Positions 42,266 to 49,477 of a stretch of DNA of 64,000 nucleotides are shown here, in pieces. This DNA comes from Roseivirga seohaensis (GTDB lineage Bacteria > Bacteroidota > Bacteroidia > Cytophagales > Cyclobacteriaceae), in the NCBI RefSeq assembly GCF_001592945.1, contig NZ_LRPB01000023.1, positions 372,001 through 436,000 of the forward strand, read 5' to 3'. The first letter of the stretch is position 1. Every line of letters begins with the position of its first letter. The notes beneath the pieces are model-generated. The model saw only the letters and a list, made by a program, of their open reading frames with translations, had not been told where the DNA came from and did no database searches. A program made the position numbers and the translations under genes.

Positions 42266-43690
42266 TTAGTATTCACTGGCCAAAACCCCTTTTGCTTTTT
42301 CTTGAATTAAAGCCCAAGCGTTTTCTACATGTTTGGCTTCTAGGTTTGTATTTCCAAAGGCCAGTCGTAACGAAAACTTATTATTCAATTTGGTTTGGGC
42401 AAAAAAGAGCTTTCCTGTAGCATTCACCCTGTTCATTATTTCTTCATTCAAACTATCCAGTTTGTCCTCGCTAATATTTGGAGCAAACCTAAAACAAATT
42501 GTGTTTAGTGGAACTGGCGCTAAAAGCTCAAAATCAGGGTGCTTTTCAATTTCGGTTTTCAGCCATTGACCAAGTGCAATATGCTTTCTGATTTTAGCTT
42601 GAATGCCTTCAACACCCATTTCGCGAATTACAAACCAGAGTTTGAGTGCTCGGAATCTTCTCCCTAAAGGCACGCCCCAATCACGGTAATTTTTTACCTC
42701 ATCGTCTACTGAGGTTTTTAAGTAATCGGGTGAAATAGCGAAGGTATTGATTAAGGCACGAGGGTCTTTTACATAATAAGCCGTGCAGTCAAAATTGGTG
42801 AACATCCATTTATGCGGGTTGAAAACAAAGGAGTCTGCCAATTCAACACCCTCTGCCATCCAACGCATTTCTGGTAAAACTAGAGCCGTGCCTGCATAAG
42901 CGGCATCTACATGGTGCCAAATATCATACTTCTGGCAAATTTTGCTAATGGCCATAATTGGGTCGATGGCCGTTGTGCTTGTGGTGCCTATGGCAGACAC
43001 TACACAAAGTGGCTTTCTTCCTTCAGCAATGTCTTTTTTGATTAGTGCTTCTAAATGCGCAGGGTCTAAAGCAAAAGCTTCATCTACATTTACCTTGCGA
43101 AGGTTATTTGAGCCTATGCCTGCAATTTTTACTGCCTTATCAATGGAAGAGTGAATTTGGTTTGAAGCGTACACTATGTATTTTTCTGCTCCAGAAAAAC
43201 CTTCTTCATTCACTTTATAACCCGAAGCTTTTTCTCGCGCAGTAAGAATGGCACAAAGCGTAGCGGTAGAAGCCGTATCTTGAATTACACCAGTAAAATG
43301 CTTTGGCAAGGCCAGCATTTCTTTCATCCACTCCATCATTTGCTCCTCCAACTCGGCTGCGGCAGGCGAGGTAAGCCAAATCATGCATTGTGCACCTAAA
43401 GTAGCAGTGAGCATTTCACCCAAAATGGAAGGCATACTTTTATTGCCAGGGAAGTAAGCCATAAAATTAGGGCTCTCCCAGTGGGTCATTCCTGGCACAA
43501 TTTGTTGCTTGAAATCGGCAAAAATGGCCTCAAACTGCTCCGATTGCTCGGGAGGGAGTTTCGGGAACTGCTTTTTTATATCACCCGGCTTTACATCGGG
43601 TAAAACGGGATATTCTTCTACGTTTTGTAGGTAATCGGCCATCCAGTCCACAAGGCTGTGGGCGTGTTTTCTAAAAGAATCGTTATCCAT
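42266..43690 (-). CDS. Group II pyridoxal-dependent decarboxylase (aromatic-L-amino-acid-type)
   Basis: 474 residues. The PLP-binding Lys is in NPHKWMFTNFDCTAYYV, and HVDAAYAG provides the Asp-Ala pair that contacts the cofactor. The N-terminus has MTHWESPNFMAYFPGNKS, as in DOPA/tryptophan decarboxylases. The reaction would be decarboxylation of an aromatic amino acid; substrate (Trp, Tyr, DOPA, Phe) cannot be told. Single gene with a TATCTTTG box upstream (43726-43733). Confidence 0.88.
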   Translation of the reverse strand: MDNDSFRKHAHSLVDWMADYLQNVEEYPVLPDVKPGDIKKQFPKLPPEQSEQFEAIFADFKQQIVPGMTHWESPNFMAYFPGNKSMPSILGEMLTATLGAQCMIWLTSPAAAELEEQMMEWMKEMLALPKHFTGVIQDTASTATLCAILTAREKASGYKVNEEGFSGAEKYIVYASNQIHSSIDKAVKIAGIGSNNLRKVNVDEAFALDPAHLEALIKKDIAEGRKPLCVVSAIGTTSTTAIDPIMAISKICQKYDIWHHVDAAYAGTALVLPEMRWMAEGVELADSFVFNPHKWMFTNFDCTAYYVKDPRALINTFAISPDYLKTSVDDEVKNYRDWGVPLGRRFRALKLWFVIREMGVEGIQAKIRKHIALGQWLKTEIEKHPDFELLAPVPLNTICFRFAPNISEDKLDSLNEEIMNRVNATGKLFFAQTKLNNKFSLRLAFGNTNLEAKHVENAWALIQEKAKGVLASEY

Positions 43691-43725
43691 TATTTTATTG
43701 CTTTCTACTCAACATTGAATGTGAC

Positions 43726-43733
43726 CAAAGATA
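43726..43733 (-). promoter_or_regulatory. Candidate -7 box for decarboxylase gene
   Basis: TATCTTTG on the minus strand, 36 bp before the start. The next CAA (43761) is 27 bp upstream, slightly beyond normal spacing. Confidence 0.45.
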
Positions 43734-43806
43734 ACTGAAGATACTTAATGGAATCGGCTTCAAACTTTCGATTTACTATTTTCCATAGAATTCGTTACTT
43801 TCATGT

Positions 43807-44034
43807 ATGGATATTCAGGCGGAAAAATTAAGGTTGATTGAATGGCTGGCTAGTTTGAGGGATTCCAATACTATTTCTGAGTTAGTCGCTTTTAAAAAAT
43901 CTAAAGAAATAGATTGGTGGGATGAAATTAGTGAGGATGAAAAGTCCGAAATAAACGAAGGTTTGGCGCAGGCTGACAAAGGAGAGCTAATACCACATGA
44001 TAAGGTAATGTCTAAATACGACAAATGGCGTTAG
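43807..44034 (+). CDS. Antitoxin of a ParE/RelE toxin-antitoxin pair
   Basis: 75 residues, acidic and hydrophilic, with a helix rich in Leu at the start (MDIQAEKLRLIEWLASLRD) and the segment DWWDEISEDEKSEINEGLAQADKGELIPHDKVMSKY. This resembles the addiction-module antitoxins that precede RelE/ParE toxins. It overlaps the toxin gene by 10 bp in the usual antitoxin-first order. The C-terminus should bind the toxin; the DNA-binding end is not distinct. Confidence 0.75.
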   Translation: MDIQAEKLRLIEWLASLRDSNTISELVAFKKSKEIDWWDEISEDEKSEINEGLAQADKGELIPHDKVMSKYDKWR

Positions 44035-44321
44035 AGATAGTTTGGACAAAGCGCGCAATTGCTGGCTTCGATAATACCATTAAATATTTAGAGAAGAACT
44101 TTACTGATAAGGAAGTAAAACGCTTTGTTAAACAATCCACAGAATTTTTTGAGTTGCTTAAACTCTATCCAGAAATGCTTGAAAAAACGGAAAAGCAAGA
44201 AAACGTTTATCGAGGCCCAATTAATAAATACACCATACTCACTTACAGGCTAGTTAAGAAAACGAATCAAATACAACTTATCAATATTCGTTCGGCAAGA
44301 AGAAAACCATTGAAAGGATAA
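44025..44321 (+). CDS. RelE/ParE-family toxin
   Basis: 98 residues, basic, with the ParE fold pattern: IVWTKRAIAGFDNTIKYLEKN at the start (strand then helix), KTEKQENVYRGPINKYTILTYRL and a basic IRSARRKPLKG end. ParE toxins poison gyrase, RelE toxins cut mRNA on ribosomes; which applies is not clear. It overlaps the antitoxin by 10 bp and is followed by 125 bp and the LemA operon. The unit may be a mobile or acquired cassette. Confidence 0.8.
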   Translation: MALEIVWTKRAIAGFDNTIKYLEKNFTDKEVKRFVKQSTEFFELLKLYPEMLEKTEKQENVYRGPINKYTILTYRLVKKTNQIQLINIRSARRKPLKG

Positions 44322-44446
44322 TCTTTAACTATTACAGCGATCACAACTCTGTTTTCAATACGTTTATCCGCCATATTGTCCGAAAACAAAGTTAGCATAT
44401 ATCTTGCAGGCCTAAGAACGTACTTTAATCTAAAGCACTAAAAATT

Positions 44447-45040
44447 ATGAAAACGAAATGGATTGTTTTAATCGTTGTTGCTCTTGTGGTCATCATCGGT
44501 TACTCTACTTTTAAAGGATCTTATAACGGAATGGTTCAACGCGAGGAAAGCATCAGTGGTGCTTGGGCGCAAGTTGAAAACCAATATCAAAGAAGGTCAG
44601 ACCTTATTCCAAACTTGGTAAACACAGTAAAAGGCTATGCCGATTTTGAGCAAGAAACTTTAACAGGTGTTATTGAAGCGAGGGCCAAAGCTACTTCGGT
44701 AAGTATCAACCCAGAAAACTTAAGCCCAGATGCCATTGCCCAATTTGAGCAAGCACAACAAGGGGTGAGTTCGGCTTTGAGCAGACTTTTGGTAACAGTA
44801 GAGCGCTACCCTGATTTAAAAGCGAGCACTCAGTTTAGTCAGCTTCAAGTTCAATTAGAAGGAACAGAAAATAGAATTGCTGTAGAAAGAAGAAATTTCA
44901 ACACAGCAGTTCAAGGATACAATACTTTCATCAAAACCTTCCCTAAAAACATCATTGCGGGTATGTTTGGTTTTGAGAAGAAGGGATACTTTGAGTCAAA
45001 GCCAGGGTCTGATGTAGCACCAGAAGTAACTTTTGACTAA
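44447..45040 (+). CDS. lemA: LemA-family membrane protein
   Basis: 197 residues. One N-terminal membrane helix (about 4-22) then a helical LemA domain: NGMVQREESISGAWAQVENQYQRRSDLIPNLVNTVKGYADFE, ERRNFNTAVQGYNTFIKTFP and AGMFGFEKKGYFE. LemA proteins occur with TPM-domain proteins and form helical scaffolds on the membrane; their role is not settled. Its stop codon shares one base with the next gene, the first TPM gene, and a second TPM gene follows: one operon of three. Confidence 0.93.
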   Translation: MKTKWIVLIVVALVVIIGYSTFKGSYNGMVQREESISGAWAQVENQYQRRSDLIPNLVNTVKGYADFEQETLTGVIEARAKATSVSINPENLSPDAIAQFEQAQQGVSSALSRLLVTVERYPDLKASTQFSQLQVQLEGTENRIAVERRNFNTAVQGYNTFIKTFPKNIIAGMFGFEKKGYFESKPGSDVAPEVTFD

Positions 45041-45480
45041 TGGCTGAGGATTTATTCAGTAGCGACCAGAAAAAGCGAATCAAAGCGGCAATTCAGGAAG
45101 CTGAATTGAACACCAGCGGAGAGGTTCGAGTGCATTTGGAAAACCATTGCAAAACGGAAAATGTACTCGATAGGGCCTCCCAAATGTTTTCTAAGTTGCA
45201 AATGCATAAAACGGATGCTAGAAATGGCGTATTGATTTACATGGCGGTGAAAGATCACCGCTTTGCCATTATTGGCGATGCCGGCATTAATCAAAAAGTG
45301 GGGGATGATTTTTGGGATACCACCAAGGATAAAATGTTGGCCCATTTCAAAAACGGGAATCTTACTACAGGTTTGGTGGAAGGAATCCTATGTGCGGGAG
45401 AAAAGCTAAAGGAGCATTTTCCTTACCAAAAGGACGACAAAAACGAACTGTCAGACGACATCTCATTCGGAAAAAATTAA
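45040..45480 (+). CDS. TPM-domain protein, cytoplasmic form
   Basis: 146 residues with no signal peptide or membrane helix. The TPM (TLP18.3/Psb32/MOLO-1) fold is shown by TSGEVRVHLENHCKTENVLDRA, GVLIYMAVKDHRFAIIGDAGINQKVGDDFW. Its start overlaps the LemA stop by one base. The third gene of the operon is a second TPM protein with an export signal, so the two probably act on different sides of the membrane. Confidence 0.87.
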   Translation: MAEDLFSSDQKKRIKAAIQEAELNTSGEVRVHLENHCKTENVLDRASQMFSKLQMHKTDARNGVLIYMAVKDHRFAIIGDAGINQKVGDDFWDTTKDKMLAHFKNGNLTTGLVEGILCAGEKLKEHFPYQKDDKNELSDDISFGKN

Positions 45481-45481
45481 T

Positions 45482-46282
45482 ATGCGATACTTACTTACCA
45501 TAGTCTTAATCTTCAGTCAAGCACTTGCTTTTGCGCAGGGAATCCCAGAGAAACCCAGCCAAAAGCGATTGGTAAATGACTTTACGGGCACAACCTTATC
45601 AACTGCTGAAGCGAATGCGCTTGAGCAAAAACTCTTGAATTACGAGGATACTACTTCAACCCAAGTGTCAATTCTTATTGTAGAGTCACTGGGTGGATAC
45701 GAGGTGGTGGATTTTGCTCAGCAAACAGCGCAAAAATGGGGTGTTGGCCAAGCGAATAAAGATAATGGGATCTTTATAGTTGTATCCATTAATGATAGAA
45801 AGGCGGCTATTGTTTCTGGCTATGGTATGGAAGGTTCTATTACCGATGCCGCAACTTACACCATTCGTGAAGATTATATGACTCCACGTTTTAGAGAAGG
45901 TAACTTCTATAAAGGCTTAGACGATGCCACAACGGTGATCTTTAAACTGGCCTCTGGCGAATATACTTCTGATGATGTAGCGAGCGGAAGAACTGGAGAT
46001 GGCGGTGGTGGTTTTCCATTCTTCACGCTGTTTATTCTTTTCTTCTTTATCATTCCGGCTTTGGTGGGAAAAAGAAGAGGTAATAGTCATGGTTCGCGAG
46101 GTATTCCATGGTGGGCTTGGCTTATGATGGGCAGCGGAGGTGGAAATCATAACGACAAATGGGACAATTTTCGTGGAGGCGGAGGCTCATTTGGTGGAGG
46201 CTCTGGCTTCGGTGGTGGAGGCGGCTTTGGCGGTTTCGGTGGCGGAAGCTTCGGAGGTGGCGGTTCTGGCGGAAGCTGGTAA
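45482..46282 (+). CDS. TPM-domain protein with Gly-rich tail (YgcG-like)
   Basis: 266 residues. Signal peptide (1-19), TPM domain (KRLVNDFTGTTLSTAEANALE, WGVGQANKDNGIFIVVSI, AAIVSGYGMEGSITD), a membrane helix (about 177-195), and a Gly/Ser/Phe tail with repeated GGGGF/GGSFGGG. The tail is typical of YgcG proteins. The open frames on other strands over the tail are shadows of the repetitive GC. It is the last gene of the LemA operon, ending at a terminator at 46310. Confidence 0.9.
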   Translation: MRYLLTIVLIFSQALAFAQGIPEKPSQKRLVNDFTGTTLSTAEANALEQKLLNYEDTTSTQVSILIVESLGGYEVVDFAQQTAQKWGVGQANKDNGIFIVVSINDRKAAIVSGYGMEGSITDAATYTIREDYMTPRFREGNFYKGLDDATTVIFKLASGEYTSDDVASGRTGDGGGGFPFFTLFILFFFIIPALVGKRRGNSHGSRGIPWWAWLMMGSGGGNHNDKWDNFRGGGGSFGGGSGFGGGGGFGGFGGGSFGGGGSGGSW

Positions 46283-46309
46283 ACCTAATTCAATTAAAAA
46301 GATATTTGA

Positions 46310-46341
46310 ACCCCTTTCAAGAAATTGGAAGGGGCTTTTTG
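46310..46341 (+). terminator. Terminator of the LemA-TPM operon
   Basis: CCCCTTTC / GGAAGGGG stem with an 8-nt loop (AAGAAATT; one T-G pair), then CTTTTT. 28 bp after the stop of the second TPM gene. Confidence 0.8.
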
Positions 46342-46377
46342 ATTGAAAACTCGATTTTGAAAAGCATTTAGATTGTT

Positions 46378-46403
46378 CACCTCCCAACCCTCCTCAAGGA
46401 GGG
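46378..46403 (-). repeat. GC-rich palindromic intergenic repeat, copy 1 (minus orientation)
   Basis: Read on the minus strand: a palindrome CCCTCCTTGAGGAGGG followed by TTGGGAGGTG. The layout (perfect palindrome plus short G-rich tail) is that of short intergenic repeats seen in many Bacteroidota genomes. It is much richer in GC than its surroundings. Confidence 0.65.
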
Positions 46404-46467
46404 ACTGCTATGAGAGTTAACAAAAAAGGTGGAGCACAAAAGTATCAACGGAATCTGATGTAATTAT

Positions 46468-46493
46468 CCCCCGCTGGCGGGGGCAGGGGGTGG
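46468..46493 (+). repeat. GC-rich palindromic intergenic repeat, copy 2 (plus orientation)
   Basis: CCCCCGCTGGCGGGGG followed by CAGGGGGTGG: same arrangement as copy 1 but on the opposite strand, 64 bp away, so the two tails point outward. Arm sequences differ but the palindrome-plus-tail layout is the same. Confidence 0.65.
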
Positions 46494-46560
46494 ACTTTCT
46501 TGTCCTAAAATAGGTTGAAAAGCTTAAAACGGCACGTCTACACCTCAACACACAAACACT

Positions 46561-47307
46561 TCAATACTTCAACACCTCTTTCAACTTACTGTGCCCACTG
46601 CGGCTTACAGGCAATTGAGCGCCTGTTTTTAGGCTGAGTAAATAAGAGTCCTTTTCGTAAAGCTCCAGCTTCTCGATGTGCTTAATGGAGACGATGTGAG
46701 AACGATGTACACGAATAAAGTTACCAGAAGGAAGATTATCTTCCAGGTGCTTCATACGCATCAATTTCAAAAATTTACCTTGGTCTGAATGAATGGCTAC
46801 GTAATCATCTTGCGCCTCGAAATGCGCAATTTGGTCTAAGCCTAGAATATGGATTTTGTTTCCAGTTTTCACCACCAATCGATCAATACCTTCCGAAAGC
46901 TCTTCGCGTTTTTCTGTTAAAGTTTCAATTTCTTTTTGGGCAGAAGTTTTGGTTTGAATTTTATCGATCGCTTTTTGCACCGCTCCTTTAAAGCGCTCTT
47001 CGGCATAAGGCTTTAGTAAATAATCGGTGGCATTCAGTTCAAAAGCTTTGATAGCATACTGATCGAAAGCGGTGCTGAAGATGACCACTGGAGGGTTTTC
47101 AATTAACTCTAGCATTTCAAAACCCGTGATTTTGGGCATTTGAATGTCCAGAAAAAGCAAATCTGGTTCGTGTTCCTGAATAGCCTTTAAACCCTGAAAA
47201 CCATCACCGCATTCTGCAATCACTTCCACTTGAGCAAAGTTTTGTAAATAAGCCTTGATAATATCGCGGGCTAATTTTTCATCGTCAACTATTATGGCTT
47301 TGATCAT
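46561..47307 (-). CDS. LytTR-family response regulator (pair 3)
   Basis: 248 residues: receiver with phosphoacceptor D54 (LLFLDIQMPKITG) and LytTR domain (NFIRVHRSHIVSIKHIEKLE). Overlaps its kinase gene by 4 bp. The closest similarity in the window is to the receivers of pairs 1 and 2 (FLDIQMP, ATDYLLKP), so they share ancestry. Confidence 0.93.
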   Translation of the reverse strand: MIKAIIVDDEKLARDIIKAYLQNFAQVEVIAECGDGFQGLKAIQEHEPDLLFLDIQMPKITGFEMLELIENPPVVIFSTAFDQYAIKAFELNATDYLLKPYAEERFKGAVQKAIDKIQTKTSAQKEIETLTEKREELSEGIDRLVVKTGNKIHILGLDQIAHFEAQDDYVAIHSDQGKFLKLMRMKHLEDNLPSGNFIRVHRSHIVSIKHIEKLELYEKDSYLLSLKTGAQLPVSRSGHSKLKEVLKY

Positions 47308-48359
47308 TTTTCGCTGGGTTGGGGAATGTCTAAACGGACGGTAAATAGATTTTCGTTGGTTTCAGTAAACACCAATTTCGGCACACCATAAATGACGCGC
47401 AAACGTTCACGCACATTTTTAAGCCCAATGCCCTTTCCTTTTTTGCTCACGGCTTTTGGGTCGAACTCGTTGGTCATGGAAAGCCGAAGAATACCATTTT
47501 CGGTTTTTGCTGTTACCCGAATGGTCACATCTTCTAAGCTTTCATAAATGCCATGTTTAACAGCGTTTTCAATTAAGGGCTGAAGAATAAGGTTGGGTAA
47601 AGTGAGGTTTAAAGCGTCAATTTCAATTTGAGTTTCTACTTGAAGTCGATCGCCAAAACGGACTTTCTCTATTTCTAGGTAGAGCATCAGGTTGGCCATT
47701 TCTTCTTCCAAAGTATTCAGCTGATGATTTTCTTTACCTAAGGAATAGCGAAGAAAATCAGAAAGCTTTACCACCATTTCGCGTGCTTGGTTTGGAGCCG
47801 TTATGGTAAGCGAAGCGATTGAGTTAAGGCTATTAAATATAAAGTGAGGATTGATCTGCGATTTCAACATCTCCAACTCCGACTCCTTCAGCATGGTTTC
47901 AAGCTGGGCTTGCTGTTGGCCTCTATCTCTTAAATCATCATAATATTTTATAAGGTGATAGACCAAAATAAGCACCGCGTAGTAGAGCAAACCTAAACCC
48001 GACCGCCAAACAACTGAGCTATTCAGATAAACCAACGATTCCTCAGTTTGTGGTAATATGTTTTTTAAAACTGTTATTGTAATAAAAACCCCAGCGGCTA
48101 CAGAAAGTGCTGCCGCGGCCAAATGACTTACAATAAGGTTGAGAATTTGGGAAGAATCAAATGAGTTATAACGTACTACAAACCAAAAGGCGAGGCCTAA
48201 ACAATAGAAAGTACCGTTAAAAATGAAGCTATCAATGTTTGCCTCTTTTGTACTGAAATCGTAAAAATACCTTAGCGCCAGCCCAAATAGAATGGCAATG
48301 AATAACCACGCTGCGGTATAAAAAATAATGCCTTTGTTCTTTATAAAAGGGTGATTCAT
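47304..48359 (-). CDS. Sensor histidine kinase, LytS type (pair 3)
   Basis: 351 residues; about four membrane helices in the first 140 residues, then His_kinase with phosphoacceptor H172 (SQINPHFIFNSLNSIASL) and ATP-binding QPLIENAVKHGI, GKGIGLKNVRERL. Its stop overlaps the regulator start by 4 bp. Downstream of LiaF-like gene on the same strand, with a strong terminator between, so transcription is separate. Confidence 0.93.
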   Translation of the reverse strand: MNHPFIKNKGIIFYTAAWLFIAILFGLALRYFYDFSTKEANIDSFIFNGTFYCLGLAFWFVVRYNSFDSSQILNLIVSHLAAAALSVAAGVFITITVLKNILPQTEESLVYLNSSVVWRSGLGLLYYAVLILVYHLIKYYDDLRDRGQQQAQLETMLKESELEMLKSQINPHFIFNSLNSIASLTITAPNQAREMVVKLSDFLRYSLGKENHQLNTLEEEMANLMLYLEIEKVRFGDRLQVETQIEIDALNLTLPNLILQPLIENAVKHGIYESLEDVTIRVTAKTENGILRLSMTNEFDPKAVSKKGKGIGLKNVRERLRVIYGVPKLVFTETNENLFTVRLDIPQPSEK

Positions 48360-48406
48360 AGAAATCTAAACGAAACGAAAATTAACGATTTCTTTTAAGG
48401 CTTTGG

Positions 48407-48460
48407 TAAAAAATAAAAAGAGTATTGAATCAAGAGCGACCAACTCTAACTCAATACTCT
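48407..48460 (-). terminator. Terminator of the LiaF-like gene
   Basis: On the minus strand: AGAGTATTGA, then a loop with a small AGAG/CTCT hairpin, then TCAATACTCT, followed by TTTTTATTTTTT. The outer stem is 10 bp and perfect, the T tract strong. It separates the LiaF-like gene from the downstream LytS gene. Confidence 0.88.
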
Positions 48461-48477
48461 AGATTTAAGCTACCGTT

Positions 48478-49176
48478 TTACCTTACTTCGCCCCCACCAA
48501 AAAGCACCAATCCTTTTACTACTAGTTCTTTTCCGTTGTTGGCTTCGTTTTCGGTGATTACCTTTCTTTCGTCTGAAAAGCCACCAAAAATTGCAGTTAC
48601 CTGTACTTTCACATTCATGTCGGACGGAACTCTAATTTCAGTTCCACCAAACAATACAAATACATCCAAAATATTCGTGCCGCTGGCAAGTTCTGCGTTT
48701 AGAAGGTTCAAGTCAGTTCCACCAAAAATGGTAGTCAACTTTCCTCCTCTAAACTGTTTCGAGGTAACTTTTCTTTCTGCTCCACAAAAAATCGCGATTT
48801 CATCTACGCCATCTATTTCTGACTCAGTATTTTTTTTTTCACTAGAACCGTCTTTATCTATCCCTCTTCGGAAAAGAAGCGACCCACCGATAATGATGAA
48901 GATAACTGGCCAGAATTCGAAGATGTCTCTAAAGTCAAGATAATATACATCTCTTATTAAGAAAGCGGCCCCAATGGCTACAAAGGTTAAGCCCAAACCT
49001 ACTTTTTCTCTTACTGTGGCAATTAAAATACCGATGAGTATTAGAATTGAATACCATTCGGTAAAGTACCAAGGAAGACGAATGTTAAGGACACCAATGT
49101 TATCTAAAGTCCAAAGAGAACCGATGACAAGAAATAGCGCTCCGACTATATACCTTTTACTAGCTGACTGTGACAT
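48478..49176 (-). CDS. LiaF-like membrane protein (cell-wall-active antibiotics response domain)
   Basis: 232 residues. Four membrane helices in the N-terminal half (about 7-110; LFLVIGSLWTLDNIGVL, ILILIGILIATV, LTFVAIGAAFLI, FWPVIFIIIGGSLLF), then a beta-rich C-terminal domain with repeats such as IFGGTDLNL, LFGGTEIRV and IFGGFSDERK, the YvqF/LiaF pattern. In Firmicutes LiaF inhibits the LiaS kinase; here it is upstream of the LytS/LytTR pair 3 on the same strand and separated by a terminator, so a link to it is only suggestive. A hairpin in its leader (49193-49216) may matter. Confidence 0.82.
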   Translation of the reverse strand: MSQSASKRYIVGALFLVIGSLWTLDNIGVLNIRLPWYFTEWYSILILIGILIATVREKVGLGLTFVAIGAAFLIRDVYYLDFRDIFEFWPVIFIIIGGSLLFRRGIDKDGSSEKKNTESEIDGVDEIAIFCGAERKVTSKQFRGGKLTTIFGGTDLNLLNAELASGTNILDVFVLFGGTEIRVPSDMNVKVQVTAIFGGFSDERKVITENEANNGKELVVKGLVLFGGGEVR

Positions 49177-49192
49177 AATTTTTTAGTTAAAT

Positions 49193-49216
49193 GCAGGCAG
49201 AAAAAGTTCTGCCTGC
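49193..49216. other. 10-bp hairpin in the leader of the LiaF-like gene
   Basis: GCAGGCAGAA / TTCTGCCTGC: a perfect 10-bp stem with a 4-nt loop (AAAG), 17 bp before the start codon on the minus strand. No T-run follows on either side, so it is not a normal terminator. It may be an RNA control element or a protein-binding site. Confidence 0.5.
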
Positions 49217-49449
49217 TGTGGTTGTTGTTTTGAGTAATTGTTGTTGTTTAATTGACCAGTGTTTTTTGACCTTTGGGCTTGAAACACATTCAAATGTACG
49301 TGGCTTTATCATGTCTTTGTTGGCTGAATTCGGTGAACGAACGCCTGAACTCGGTAAACGCACAATGTTTTCGACCATCTAATTCAGCAGTTTTAAATAA
49401 TCGGTGAATAACATCTCCGAATTACTTTCTAACTAGTGGTTCATTGCCT

Positions 49450-49457
49450 AATTTTGA
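49450..49457 (+). promoter_or_regulatory. Candidate -7 box for fumC
   Basis: TAATTTTG fits TAnnTTTG, 20 bp before the ATG; no TTG at the usual distance. Confidence 0.45.
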
Positions 49458-49477
49458 ATTGAATAAAATCTCATCAC

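Larger units (their letters stand above)
49177..49477. other. Gap between LiaF-like gene and fumC
   Basis: 301 bp, divergent promoters of both genes. Holds the hairpin at 49193-49216, and a -7 box for fumC at 49450-49457. A short duplicated phrase (CGGTGAACG / CGGTAAACG) at about 49331-49360 is of unknown meaning. No gene seen. Confidence 0.5.

Noticed and set aside
46140-46387. Several overlapping frames on both strands near the end of the LemA operon
   Set aside because: They are shadows of the Gly-rich tail (repeated GGN codons) of the second TPM protein.
49191-49382. 63-aa plus-strand frame between the LiaF-like gene and fumC
   Set aside because: Starts inside the 49193-49216 hairpin, has no promoter or plausible protein features, and ends in a promoter region.
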